Part shown: positions 26,324-35,157 of the stretch, piece by piece
How positions within the stretch are numbered: position 1 is the stretch's first letter
How the letters are laid out: every line of letters begins with the position of its first letter
Assembly: GCA_019419545.1 (NCBI GenBank)
Contig: DXZT01000035.1
Location: 1 to 64,000, forward strand
Length of the DNA stretch: 64,000 bases
Direction of reading: 5' to 3'
DNA from: Collinsella sp.
Lineage (GTDB): Bacteria; Actinomycetota; Coriobacteriia; Coriobacteriales; Coriobacteriaceae
Made by a program: the position numbers and the translations under genes
Notes under the pieces: generated by a model
The model's database searches: none
The model's input: the letters and a program-made list of their open reading frames with translations, nothing else
Told to the model about the DNA's origin: nothing

Positions 26324-26542
26324 ACCGAGGTCAAGCTCATCGCCGCCATCGTCGAGAAGCACCCCAAGGTGCGCTTTGCCGTGAGCTGCACCTCGGCCCA
26401 CGCCGACCTCTACGACCGCATGGAGCAGGCCCTGTGCGAGCGCGTGGCCAACGCGGTGGAGGTCGTCCGCTCCGACATCAGCCCCGCGCTTCTTGTCCAC
26501 ACCGGTCCAAACCTCGTGGGTGTGGCGGTCCAGGGACTCTAG
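26324..26542 (+). pseudogene. DegV-like C-terminal fragment
   Basis: The frame reads EVKLIAAIVEKHPKVRFAVS and ends DISPALLVHTGPNLVGVAVQGL, resembling the C-terminal end of a DegV-family fatty-acid-binding protein (HTGPN..G motif). The other 200 or so residues are missing and the left side is joined to transposase sequence. It is a chimeric remnant. The DegV identification rests on the short terminal motif. Confidence 0.55.
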
Positions 26543-26575
26543 CGGAGGCGGGGCGTCCTGCCCCAAAACAAATGC

Positions 26576-26625
26576 AAAAGACGAGCACTTCTTGCCGCTC
26601 AATTGGCAAGAAGCGCTCGTCTTTT
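26576..26625. terminator. bidirectional terminator
   Basis: AAAAGACGAGC-A-CTTCTTGCC pairs with GGCAAGAAG-C-GCTCGTCTTTT around an 8-base loop, with A and T runs on both sides. It ends the sugar operon on the minus strand. Confidence 0.9.
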
Positions 26626-26657
26626 CTTAACGCGTTGTATGGCGGAGAGAGCGCAAG

Positions 26658-27542
26658 TTACGCGAGCGCCCTTCTTGCCAGCTCGGCCGCGCCGAGGATT
26701 CCTTGGTCGCCGCCGCAGCCCGGGGCGCAGATGTAGCTCTCCATGTCCTTAAGCTCGGCGGTCTGGATGTAGCCACCTAGATATTCGAGGGTCTTCTTGC
26801 GGACGATGCCGTAGAGCTGCTCCTGGTGCATCACGCCGCCGCCGAGGACGATGCGGCGAGGCGAGTACATGAGCACGAGGTTCGCGCACATCTGCCCCAG
26901 ATAATCCCCTTCGAGCGCCCACACCTCATCGTTGTCCGCGAGCTCAGCCGCGGGCTTTCCCCAGCGCGCGGCGATGGCGGGGCCGGAGGCGAGGCCCTCG
27001 AGACAGCTCGCGTGGCTCGGGCAGACGCAGCGTCCCTCCTCGGTGGGACGGGTCCTTACCAGCATGTGGCCGGCCTCGGGGTGCAGCATGCCGTGAAGGA
27101 GCCTGCCCGCGCACATGACGCCCGCGCCCACGCCGGTGCCGATGGTCACGTAGACGGCGTCCTCGAGCCCCTTGCAGCAGCCGAAGACCACTTCGCCGAG
27201 GCAGGCAACGTTCACGTCCGTGTCGTAGGCCACCGGAATCCCGAGGGCGTCGGCGAACGCGGCGCGAAGACCATAGCCTCGCCACGCGAGCTTGGGCGTC
27301 TGGAGGATGGAGCCGTAGCGCTCGTCGTTGGGGTCGACGCAGGTCGGGCCGAAGGCGCCGATGCCCAACGCGTCCACATCGCGGGCAGTGAACCACTCGA
27401 TCATCTGCGGGACGGTCTCGACGGGCGTAAGCGTCGGGGTCTCTATACGGTCGAGGACCTCGCCGTCGCCGGACACCACGGAACAGACCATCTTGGTCCC
27501 GCCGGCCTCGAGGGCGCCGAGCCTCATTTGCTTTTCGCCCAT
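26658..27542 (-). CDS. ROK-family sugar kinase, fructokinase-like
   Basis: A 294-residue ROK kinase. Phosphate-binding LGALEAGGTKMVC, the catalytic aspartate in AYDTDVNVACLGE, TIGTGVGAGV and the zinc motif RCVCPSHASCLEG are all present. The sequence type (short, EAGGTK start) is that of ScrK-like fructokinases. AGGAGG precedes the ATG at 27542. It is the last gene of a PTS/GH172 operon, where it would phosphorylate the free sugar released by the hydrolase. Fructose as substrate is an inference. Confidence 0.88.
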   Translation of the reverse strand: MGEKQMRLGALEAGGTKMVCSVVSGDGEVLDRIETPTLTPVETVPQMIEWFTARDVDALGIGAFGPTCVDPNDERYGSILQTPKLAWRGYGLRAAFADALGIPVAYDTDVNVACLGEVVFGCCKGLEDAVYVTIGTGVGAGVMCAGRLLHGMLHPEAGHMLVRTRPTEEGRCVCPSHASCLEGLASGPAIAARWGKPAAELADNDEVWALEGDYLGQMCANLVLMYSPRRIVLGGGVMHQEQLYGIVRKKTLEYLGGYIQTAELKDMESYICAPGCGGDQGILGAAELARRALA

Positions 27543-27621
27543 GTGATCCTCCTTGCAAAGGGACGCCCGCGGTCATGGTCAATCGCGGACGCCCATAACG
27601 TTGGCTTGTTTCGAGGCGACC

Positions 27622-28746
27622 CTACCTGGGCACGCGGTCCTGCCTCGCGGCAAACGGGGCGAGCACGGCGTGCGGCTCGCTTTGGTACCAGTAGGCGACG
27701 GTGGAGATGTCGTCCTCGCGCTCGTAGAGCTTGATGTCGTCGTTGCCGAGGTCCTGGAACGTCACGCGCAGGTCCTCCTTGAACGAGATCGGGTCGGGAA
27801 GGTGCCACCTGTAGAGGCCGTGCCTGGGCAGCGCGTCGTCGTTAGTCGCGAGCATCGGATTCGGGTTCGGCTTGCCCGCGCTGAAGCGGTCGCGCGTGGC
27901 GTCGCGCGTCGAGCGGTACGGGTAGCCGGCGAACAGCGTGTTGAAGCACTGCGCCTCGGGCAGCGCGTGGGGCGGCCTGTCGAGGAAGGCCCAGGCACCG
28001 CCGAAGTAGTCCTCGGCTCCCGTCGAGGTGACCGTGGGGAACTCCTCGTCGCCGTCGAGGAAGAACTTCATCTCGCCCTCGCCCCACCAATAGCGCTCCA
28101 GGGCGCACAGGGCCATGTAGGTGCCGACGTAGTAGCCCTTGCCGCGCACGCCGTCGAGCACGGTGTAGTCGACGCCCCTGCGGGTGCTGCGCTCGCGGTT
28201 AAAGCGGGCGTGGAAGTACATGGCGTCGTCCGGCACGTCGGTGAGCGCGTAGTTGAACGTGTAGAAGATGTACTTAATGAACCCGGGGTGCTCGCTCGTA
28301 AGCGTGACCTTGGCGTGCTTCCTGAAGGGCATCTCGAAGTAGCAGTTCATGCCGCCCGTCGGGTTCACGCAGATGGGCATCGAGTTGACGATGGCGCGCT
28401 CACCGAAGCCGTTGCAGAAGAAGTCGCCGACAGGGCACTCGACCGAGGGGGTCTCCTCGTCGTCCCAGTAGAAGCGCAGCACGAGGTCACGCATGACGAA
28501 GCTGCCAGCGGCGGTCTTGTCGGGGACGGTCATCCAGATGTGGCGGATGATGCCGGGGCCCTCGATGTCCGCGAGCGTGATGGTCTCGCCGGACTCAAGG
28601 GGCACGCAGCACGAGCCCTTGCGGCCGACGCCGAGGTGGCTGGCCGACATGGCGGCGCGGCCCTTCTCGCCCGTGATGTTCTCGGGGGTGATGGCGCGGC
28701 TTTCCTCACCGCCGTGCATCCACACGTCCTTAAGGAACTCTCTCAT
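27622..28746 (-). CDS. DUF2961 protein, glycoside hydrolase family GH172
   Basis: A 374-residue DUF2961 protein. Conserved blocks include GPGIIRHIWMT, LVLRFYWDDEETPSVE, VGDFFCNGFG and RYWWGEGEMKFFLDGD followed by STGAEDYFGGAW. By analogy with the characterised alpha-fructofuranosidase (difructose dianhydride I synthase/hydrolase) the catalytic acids should be Glu in the WGEGE segment (E223 or E225) and E245. There is no signal peptide, so the enzyme is cytoplasmic. It lies between EIIA and the ROK kinase genes, fitting cleavage of an imported sugar. Substrate unproven; GH172 members also include arabinofuranosidases. Confidence 0.88.
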   Translation of the reverse strand: MREFLKDVWMHGGEESRAITPENITGEKGRAAMSASHLGVGRKGSCCVPLESGETITLADIEGPGIIRHIWMTVPDKTAAGSFVMRDLVLRFYWDDEETPSVECPVGDFFCNGFGERAIVNSMPICVNPTGGMNCYFEMPFRKHAKVTLTSEHPGFIKYIFYTFNYALTDVPDDAMYFHARFNRERSTRRGVDYTVLDGVRGKGYYVGTYMALCALERYWWGEGEMKFFLDGDEEFPTVTSTGAEDYFGGAWAFLDRPPHALPEAQCFNTLFAGYPYRSTRDATRDRFSAGKPNPNPMLATNDDALPRHGLYRWHLPDPISFKEDLRVTFQDLGNDDIKLYEREDDISTVAYWYQSEPHAVLAPFAARQDRVPR

Positions 28747-28758
28747 CGTCGACCTCCT

Positions 28759-29157
28759 CTATTCGTCGTCGTCGCACTCGGCGGAACTGGCACCGTTCAC
28801 GTAGATGATCTGCTGGCGCGCCTCGTTGACGAGGGCGTCGAAGTCGAGTTTCTCGTCGGGGCGCGCGAGCGCGACCGTCATGGCGAGCGGGAGGTTGACA
28901 CCCGCGATCACGTGGATCCGGTCGGAGGCGAAGCGGGAAAAGCGCTGGTTCACGCTGCCGCCGTACGCGTCGGTGAGGACGACGACCTCGTCAGTGCCCG
29001 AAAGAGCCGCCTCGACCGCCGCGTCGAGCCCCTCGCCGTTGTCGTTCACGTAGGCGCACACGGCGTTGACGGCGTCGCCCTTACCCGTAAGGAACTCGAG
29101 GGTGTCCTTGAAGCCCTGGGCGAGAAGGGAATGGCTCGCCACAACTATCTTTCTCAT
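28759..29157 (-). CDS. PTS mannose-family EIIA component
   Basis: A 132-residue EIIA of the mannose/fructose/sorbose (Man) family. The phosphorylated histidine is H9 in IVVASHSLLAQG. It accepts phosphate from HPr and passes it to EIIB. The C-terminus is acidic. It lies between the EIID and GH172 genes in the operon, with 26 bases to EIID. Confidence 0.93.
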   Translation of the reverse strand: MRKIVVASHSLLAQGFKDTLEFLTGKGDAVNAVCAYVNDNGEGLDAAVEAALSGTDEVVVLTDAYGGSVNQRFSRFASDRIHVIAGVNLPLAMTVALARPDEKLDFDALVNEARQQIIYVNGASSAECDDDE

Positions 29158-29183
29158 TGATTCACCAATCTCTTGGGTCGAAG

Positions 29184-30017
29184 CTAGGCGAGGATGCCGG
29201 CGGCGGAGGCGACCATCGCGAGGACGATCACCACGAGGATGAGGGCCGTCATGCTCGCGTTCTTCTTGGTAAGAAGGTAATACGCGCTTCCCGTGATGGC
29301 GGCGGGGATCATGGCAGGCAGGATCTTGTCGAGCAGCGGCTGAATCTCCATCGCGACGTCGCCGAAGCTGAAGCTAATCGGGCAGGTGACGCCGATGACC
29401 GAGGCGATGAGGCAGCCGACCACGGTGAGGCCGAGCACGGAGGCGGCGGCAGTGAGGTTGGGAAGCTTCTCGCTGAAGTCGGTGACGAGCTTCACGCCCT
29501 GCTTGTAGCCGAACTCGAGGGCGTGCATGCGGACCCAGAAGATGGCCAGGATGAGCGCGAACCAGATGCCGGCTCCCACGGGGTTGCCCTCGATGGCCAT
29601 GTAGGCGGCGATGGAGCCCATGATGGTCGGGATCATGGTCATGAGCAGGGAGTCGCCGACGCCGGCGAGCGGTCCCATGGTGCCGATCTTCAGGTCTTGG
29701 ACGGCGTCCGCCGCCGCTAGGCCGTCGCGCTCCTCCATGGCCACGCAGGCGCCAAGAATGATGGCGGCGAGCCAAGGCTGGGTGTTGTAGTAGCGGAAGT
29801 GGTTGTTGAGCGCTTGCTTATAGTCCTCGTCGTTCGTGTAGATCTTCCTCAGGACCGGCAAGAGGGCGTAGGCGACTGAGGCGCCCTGCTGGGTCTGGTA
29901 GTTGAAGGTGCACACGCTCATGAGCCAGCGCCAGTTCGCGTTGCGCAGGTCCTTCTTGGTGACCTTGTAGCCGGAGGGCTTGCCCTCGGCGACGGCGGTG
30001 ATGTTCTCGTTTTCCAT
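29184..30017 (-). CDS. PTS mannose-family EIID component
   Basis: A 277-residue membrane subunit of a Man-family PTS. It has the typical opening KVTKKDLRNANWRWLM followed by FNYQTQQGASVAYALLPVL and the block MGPLAGVGDSLLMTMIPTI. Several C-terminal membrane helices are visible. With EIIC it forms the sugar channel. The stop of EIIC is two bases upstream of its start. Confidence 0.95.
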   Translation of the reverse strand: MENENITAVAEGKPSGYKVTKKDLRNANWRWLMSVCTFNYQTQQGASVAYALLPVLRKIYTNDEDYKQALNNHFRYYNTQPWLAAIILGACVAMEERDGLAAADAVQDLKIGTMGPLAGVGDSLLMTMIPTIMGSIAAYMAIEGNPVGAGIWFALILAIFWVRMHALEFGYKQGVKLVTDFSEKLPNLTAAASVLGLTVVGCLIASVIGVTCPISFSFGDVAMEIQPLLDKILPAMIPAAITGSAYYLLTKKNASMTALILVVIVLAMVASAAGILA

Positions 30018-30019
30018 GG

Positions 30020-30805
30020 TTACTCATCCTCTCCGATGAAGGCGTCTGCGGAAGCGTGGGCGGCGAGCTCGGTGTCCCTCTCGGCACGCTGGTAGAACGC
30101 AATCGCGAGGGCAACGCCGACGATGGCGGCGCCGATGATGGGCACGTTCAGGAAGGCCGAGAGGAAGAAGCCGGCGAGCAGGTACTGGAAGTACTTGGCG
30201 GTTGGCATGTAGCGGAGCAGCATGGCGATACCGACGGCCGGGAGCATCTTGCCGGCGAGGGTGAGGCCGGAGAGGAACCACTGGGGCATGACCTCGAGGA
30301 GCCAGTTGACGGCGGGCTGGCCGAGCGTCACGGAGACAAAGACGGGCAGGGCGGCGCACAGGCCGAAGAGCGCGGGGCAGACCCACAGGATGGCGTTCAT
30401 CTGATTGAACTTACCCTCGTTGCAGAACTTCTGGGACTTCTCGACGACAAAGCCGTTGAGGATCTTGGCGACGACGTCGAGCTGGATGCCGAGCATGCCG
30501 ACCGGCAGGCCGATGGCGAGGCCCGTGTCGGAGCCCAGGGTCACGCCGTAGGCGGTGGCGATGATGGCCATCGTGCCGTAGTCGGGAATGGAGGAGCCGC
30601 CGAAGCCCGCGACGCCGAGCTGCATGAGCTGAATGGTGCCGCCGATGACAAGGCCGGTCTTCCAGTCGCCCATGACGACTCCGGTGATGAGGCCCCAGAA
30701 AACGGCGTAATTGACGAAGATCATCGGGATGCCGTAGTAGTCCACGTGCTTGATGAAGGCCAGCAGGGTCAAAAGGACGACCTGCAGGATAGTGAAGTTG
30801 ACCAT
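30020..30805 (-). CDS. PTS mannose-family EIIC component
   Basis: A 261-residue integral membrane protein with six or more hydrophobic segments, of the Man-family EIIC (sorbose-type). Features include GLITGVVMGDWKTGLVIGGTIQL and GSDTGLAIGLPVGMLGIQLD. It forms the translocation pathway with EIID. It begins nine bases after the EIIB gene. Confidence 0.95.
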   Translation of the reverse strand: MVNFTILQVVLLTLLAFIKHVDYYGIPMIFVNYAVFWGLITGVVMGDWKTGLVIGGTIQLMQLGVAGFGGSSIPDYGTMAIIATAYGVTLGSDTGLAIGLPVGMLGIQLDVVAKILNGFVVEKSQKFCNEGKFNQMNAILWVCPALFGLCAALPVFVSVTLGQPAVNWLLEVMPQWFLSGLTLAGKMLPAVGIAMLLRYMPTAKYFQYLLAGFFLSAFLNVPIIGAAIVGVALAIAFYQRAERDTELAAHASADAFIGEDE

Positions 30806-30814
30806 ATTTCCCCC

Positions 30815-31288
30815 TTAGATGAGGTCTGCGACGGAGACGGGCTTGTCGGCGGGCACGAACTGGGCCGTCACCTTGACGCCACGGGCGATGAGCGCCTTGT
30901 AGCTCTGGACGTTCTCGGCGGAGGCGTAGGCGCGCTGGGTGAGCTGGATGCCGTCCTCCTTGACGAGCGAGCCGCCGACGACCAGCGACGGGAGCTCGAC
31001 GCCCGACTCGACCAGGCGAAGCATCGTCTCGGGCTCCTTGGCGATGACGAAGACCTTCTCGCGGTCGTACTTGCCCGCGGCGAAGTTCTTGAGCGCGGTC
31101 TGCTCGGAGATGATCGAAACGGCCATGCCCGCGGGGCGCGCCATCCTCATGGTGGACTTCAGGACCTCGTCGCCGGCGACCTTGTCGTCGATGACCATGA
31201 CTCGGGTCGCGCCCGACACCGGGGCCCACTGCGTCACGATGATGCCGTGAAGCAGGCGATTGTCGATTCGTGCCATAACAACACTCAT
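30815..31288 (-). CDS. PTS mannose-family EIIB component
   Basis: A 157-residue cytoplasmic EIIB. The phosphorylated histidine is H14 in ARIDNRLLHGIIVTQW. The start at 31288 follows AGGAGC; the frame extends to 31357 but without a binding site. It is the first structural gene of the PTS operon, 123 bases after the regulator gene, so the promoter probably lies in that gap. Confidence 0.94.
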   Translation of the reverse strand: MSVVMARIDNRLLHGIIVTQWAPVSGATRVMVIDDKVAGDEVLKSTMRMARPAGMAVSIISEQTALKNFAAGKYDREKVFVIAKEPETMLRLVESGVELPSLVVGGSLVKEDGIQLTQRAYASAENVQSYKALIARGVKVTAQFVPADKPVSVADLI

Positions 31289-31411
31289 GTTTGCTCCTAT
31301 CAAATGAAGTTTTGCGTTCGGTACTGCCTCGGCGCTATCCGGATTCGCGCCGGGCAAGGGGTTATCGGATTATTGAGGACGCGCGGTCAGCTTGCGGCGG
31401 CGCGGGGAAGG

Positions 31412-34153
31412 TCACTCGTCGAGCAGGAGGTCCGAGGAGCCGAGGCGCTCTTCTCGCGCCGGGGCGGCGCTCACGCTTATGTAGTCGAAGACATATGCGA
31501 TCTCGCTTACGGGAACCTCTACGCGATAGCGCGTCGAGATGCTCGAGAAGCTCTGCCTGAAGGACTCGATGAAATCGGCGCGTTCCTCCTCGAAGCGGTC
31601 CTGGCCAACGTAGGTCTCAATGGGGTTTCTGGTAACAAGGCGCTCGACGAGACAGCAGAGGTGAACGTAGAGCCCAATGATGGCGTTGCTGCCGATCTTC
31701 TCGCCTGTCCTGCGCTGAAGCTCGTGCACGGCGCTCTCGATCTCATGGAATAGCCGCTCCGGGTCGAGGATGGTGATGGAGCGGATGACGTTCTGCAGCG
31801 TCATGTTCGAGAGCAGCTTCTCGTGGAAAGAAGAGAGCTCGGAAGCGTCAAGCCACCTGCCGAACACGGCATCAACCTTAGAGGCGGACGCCGTCGACAT
31901 GATGTCCTCGAGGGCGACGAAGGGGACGGAGGCGACCCCGGGGTCTCCCGTGCCGATGACGGCGCAGACGCGGTGCTCGGAGAAAACGGCGTCGTTCGAC
32001 CCGTTCGCGACGAGCTGCTTGAAGGGCCTCGTGAGCAGGCGCGCGCCTATGGTGCGCGGGAGGCTCTGCGAGACGAGCTGGCGTATCCTCTCCGCGGCGT
32101 CGACCCCGGACTCGGAGCAGAAGACGATGGCGTCCTCACGGTTGACGCGCTCGATCACCTTGCAGTGCGTCACGCACGCGGCGGTCGCATCGCCAAGAAC
32201 CTCGGCGATGGACTTGCCGCCGAGCAGCCCGACCCCGATCTCGAGCGCAAGACCGGTAGAGACGTTGTTCACCACGCCGATAGTGGAGTCGGTAACATTC
32301 TCGAGGGCCTTATAGGCCTCCTCCAAGGAGCCCATGTCGACGAGGAACACGACCCCGGTGCAGTAGGAATGGCGGTCGACGAGGCGCTGGAGCGGACCGA
32401 CGATGTCCTTCAGCTGCTGGTCGTAGGGCATGTCGACAGCCTCGTACACATGCATGCCGAGCATACGGTTCGCCGCGTCGGCGATGCTCGTCGCCGTTGA
32501 GTAGCCGTGGGACAAGATGACGCAGAGCGTCCGAAGGGCCTTCGCATCGCGAGACTCCGATGCGACGCACAGCGTCAGAAGCGTCTTCGTGAAGTGATCG
32601 AGCGAGATTCCCAGCGCCCCTTCCACGTCTGCGGCGACCTGATCGGAGACACTCGAGGCAAACGGCAATTCGGAGGTCACGGCACCGAGGAGATGGGAGA
32701 TTTGCTCCGCACAGGCAGACTTTCGCTTAGCCAGGCCGATACCCGGCCACAACTGCAGGCAAATCTCCTGGGCCAGTAGAAAAGCGACCTTCCTCGAAAG
32801 CTCGATGCCATAAGAAGAGCCTGCGTCGGCAAGGACCGCGCCCACGACGCGCTCGAAGGCGCGCGACCTCGAGGAGGCGACGCCGTGGTCGAAGATCAAG
32901 TGATCCTCAACGCCGCGCACAGCGGAGACAGCTTGCGAGACAAGCTCGGAGACAGAGAGCTCCCCGGCGCAGAATCGCTCATCGAGGGAGCACAGGGCAT
33001 CGAGCGCCTGCTCGACCGGCCCTGTGCTCTCGGCGGCATCCAGAGACGCGTCGATCAGAACGCCATCGTCGGGCTGTTGATCGATCTGCGCGGAGGAGAG
33101 GAGCCCGCTGGGAAGAAGATACGGGCGAACGACGACGTAGTCGCCCTCGCGATTGAGGAACGCTTTGGCACAGCAGTTCGTCACGCAGGCGCGCAAGCCG
33201 GCGATGTTATCGGAAAAGTCCGCGTTCACGAGGCAACGGTATGCGCCGCGGCTGATCTTCACATCAGAACCGATTCGGCACCCCTCGCTGCGCAGGAAGC
33301 TCAAGATGAGATCCTCGCGCTCCTCGGGGGTCCGCTCCTTGAGTGAGGGGACGCGGGCACAGATGGGCATTTTGCTGTAGGCCGAGGAAACCTTCAGGTC
33401 ATCGGCGGAAAGCGTCGTCGAAAGAACGAGGCGAGCGCGCGGCGCATCCTGGGAGGCATCGAGCCCGAGGGCCGTCGCAAGGCAGTGCTCCATCGCAGAG
33501 GGAGAGAGTGCCTCGATGCCGTTGACAAAGACCACACCCCCGCGCGCTTTCGCGATCGACTCGTCAAGAAGCCCGTTGAACGAGGCGGCGTCCGGGACCC
33601 CGGCGCAGTCGATGCGCACATAGGAGGAGTCGCGGGACAGCAAGCCCTGGTTCTTGCCGTACTCGTACACAAGGCGAGAAAGGAAAGACTTACCGACACC
33701 CACGCCGCCGCTCAAGAGGATGGGCAGGCCAAACGGAGGGTACTGAACCGCAGCCTTGCACTGCTCGACAACGGAGCTGAGGCTCATGTCGAAGCCCACG
33801 GCACGCGCGAAGTCGCGGTGATCGGCGATTCCCGTCGCCTGGATGAGGTCGGCGAGCGAGGCGTACTCGCTTGCAGAGAGCTTTACCTGAAAGCGCTTCT
33901 GGAACGCGCGGCGATGAAAATAACGGACAGGCCTGCCCGCCACCTTAACCACAAGACCGGCGCGAACAAGGTCGTTGAGGTACTGGCTCGCCAGGCTCCT
34001 GGAGATGATGAGCGTCTCGGCGATGTCGGAGGTGGACAGACGGGCAAGGTCGTCGAGCGAGACGGCAGAGGTGAGGGCCTCGAGATGCTCGAGAATCCTG
34101 TCCCTCATGTCGACGGGTTTCTTTGCCAAGCTGTCCTGTGTGGTCTTGTCCAT
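31412..34153 (-). CDS. LevR-like PTS-controlled regulator with degenerate AAA+ domain
   Basis: A 913-residue regulator. A winged-helix domain is N-terminal (about 15-85), followed by a sigma-54-activator-like AAA+ domain with an intact Walker A (GGVGVGKS, 149-156). The Walker B acidic pair is replaced (GGVVFVNGIEAL, 205-215), and the stretch that should hold the GAFTGA loop is missing. Then come a PRD-like domain (about 380-530), an EIIA-Man-like domain with likely phospho-His549 (LSHGYSTATS) and a C-terminal PRD (about 780-890). Family and operon position mean it controls the downstream PTS genes. Loss of the sigma-54 contact loop is unusual. Confidence 0.88.
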   Translation of the reverse strand: MDKTTQDSLAKKPVDMRDRILEHLEALTSAVSLDDLARLSTSDIAETLIISRSLASQYLNDLVRAGLVVKVAGRPVRYFHRRAFQKRFQVKLSASEYASLADLIQATGIADHRDFARAVGFDMSLSSVVEQCKAAVQYPPFGLPILLSGGVGVGKSFLSRLVYEYGKNQGLLSRDSSYVRIDCAGVPDAASFNGLLDESIAKARGGVVFVNGIEALSPSAMEHCLATALGLDASQDAPRARLVLSTTLSADDLKVSSAYSKMPICARVPSLKERTPEEREDLILSFLRSEGCRIGSDVKISRGAYRCLVNADFSDNIAGLRACVTNCCAKAFLNREGDYVVVRPYLLPSGLLSSAQIDQQPDDGVLIDASLDAAESTGPVEQALDALCSLDERFCAGELSVSELVSQAVSAVRGVEDHLIFDHGVASSRSRAFERVVGAVLADAGSSYGIELSRKVAFLLAQEICLQLWPGIGLAKRKSACAEQISHLLGAVTSELPFASSVSDQVAADVEGALGISLDHFTKTLLTLCVASESRDAKALRTLCVILSHGYSTATSIADAANRMLGMHVYEAVDMPYDQQLKDIVGPLQRLVDRHSYCTGVVFLVDMGSLEEAYKALENVTDSTIGVVNNVSTGLALEIGVGLLGGKSIAEVLGDATAACVTHCKVIERVNREDAIVFCSESGVDAAERIRQLVSQSLPRTIGARLLTRPFKQLVANGSNDAVFSEHRVCAVIGTGDPGVASVPFVALEDIMSTASASKVDAVFGRWLDASELSSFHEKLLSNMTLQNVIRSITILDPERLFHEIESAVHELQRRTGEKIGSNAIIGLYVHLCCLVERLVTRNPIETYVGQDRFEEERADFIESFRQSFSSISTRYRVEVPVSEIAYVFDYISVSAAPAREERLGSSDLLLDE

Positions 34154-34380
34154 GACTTCTTACCTCCTCGTACAAGGAGTATAAGGGGAGAACAGAGAAC
34201 GGAAGGGGGCGCGTGGGGGAATCAACAGCTCCGAGGAAAAGTCCACCACTTGAGGGGCAGAAAACAACGGCCATTGAACATTCAGGGCCGACGCTCAACA
34301 CTTCGGCTCGACACTTCGCTTTGGAAAGGGCCCCGGCGCGCCGGGGTCCCAACATAAAGAAGGGCCCCGGCGCGCAGGGC

Positions 34381-34662
34381 CTAAAGCTTAACCATGCGCG
34401 CGGCGATGCGGGCGCAGTCGCAGGCGGCCTTCTTCTCGAAGGTGTTGTAGTCGACGACCCGGCCCTCGGCGCAGGGCTTGTCGCTGATGGCGCGCACGAC
34501 GACGAGGGGCACGCCGTTGAGATAAGCGGCCTGCGCGATGGTGCAGCCCTCCATCTCGCAGCACAGGTCGCCGAAGGTCGCGAGGATTCGCTCCTTCTGT
34601 TCCGCGGGCGAGACGAACTGGTCGCCGGAGACGACGCGGCCCTTGAGGACCTTAATGTCGGG
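34381..34662 (-). pseudogene. mtn: C-terminal fragment of MTA/SAH nucleosidase
   Basis: The frame reads VLKGRVVSGDQFVS, then FGDLCCEMEGCTIAQAAY and LVVVRAISDKPCAEG, the C-terminal half of 5'-methylthioadenosine/S-adenosylhomocysteine nucleosidase. The active-site block (EMEG and AISD) is present. The N-terminal half is missing because transposase sequence begins near 34663. A broken gene. Confidence 0.85.
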
Positions 34663-35157
34663 GGGCGACGGCGGCCGCGGCGGCGCACGCCGCCAGCAAG
34701 GGCCGGAACGGATCGCGCAAGATCAAGGCGTCGCCCGGGAGGTCGGGCGTTACCGTCAGCCGGCGCCGCGTCTGCCGCATCATGAGGGAGAACGGACTGG
34801 CCGGCGCATACGGCAGGAAGAGGTTCAAGGTGCACCCCGGGGCGGTCAACGAGGCCGACGTGTCGAACGTCGTCGCGCGCGGCTTCGGCGGCAGGGCGCC
34901 GTGCACCCATATATGCAGCGACTTGGCCTGCGTGCGCGTCGGGGCGTCGTGGAACTACGTCTGCCTGCTCGTCGACCTCTGCAACGGGGAGATCGTCGGC
35001 CACTCCGAAGGACCGAGGAGGGACGCGCGAGCTCCGAGCCAAGCTCTTGGATTACGTGCACTGGTACAACAACTTCAGGATCCACTCGACGCTGGGCTAC
35101 ATGTCGCCGGTCGAGTTCAGGGAGGCGGGGCCGTCCCTCCCGGAATCGTCCAAATAA
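34663..35157 (+). mobile_element. IS3-family transposase remnant
   Basis: Degraded OrfB of an IS3-type element: NGSRKIKASPGRSGVTVSRR, VCRIMRENGLAGAYGRKRFK, VRVGASWNYVCLLVDL and, after an internal deletion with frame change near 35020, YVHWYNNFRIHSTLGYMSPV. Much of the DDE core between these blocks is gone. The element ends at TAA 35155-35157. It interrupts mtn on its left side. Confidence 0.85.

Noticed and set aside
34213..34785. 190-aa plus frame over the mtn fragment and IS remnant
   Set aside because: It spans the junction of two unrelated remnants on opposite strands and is a chance frame.
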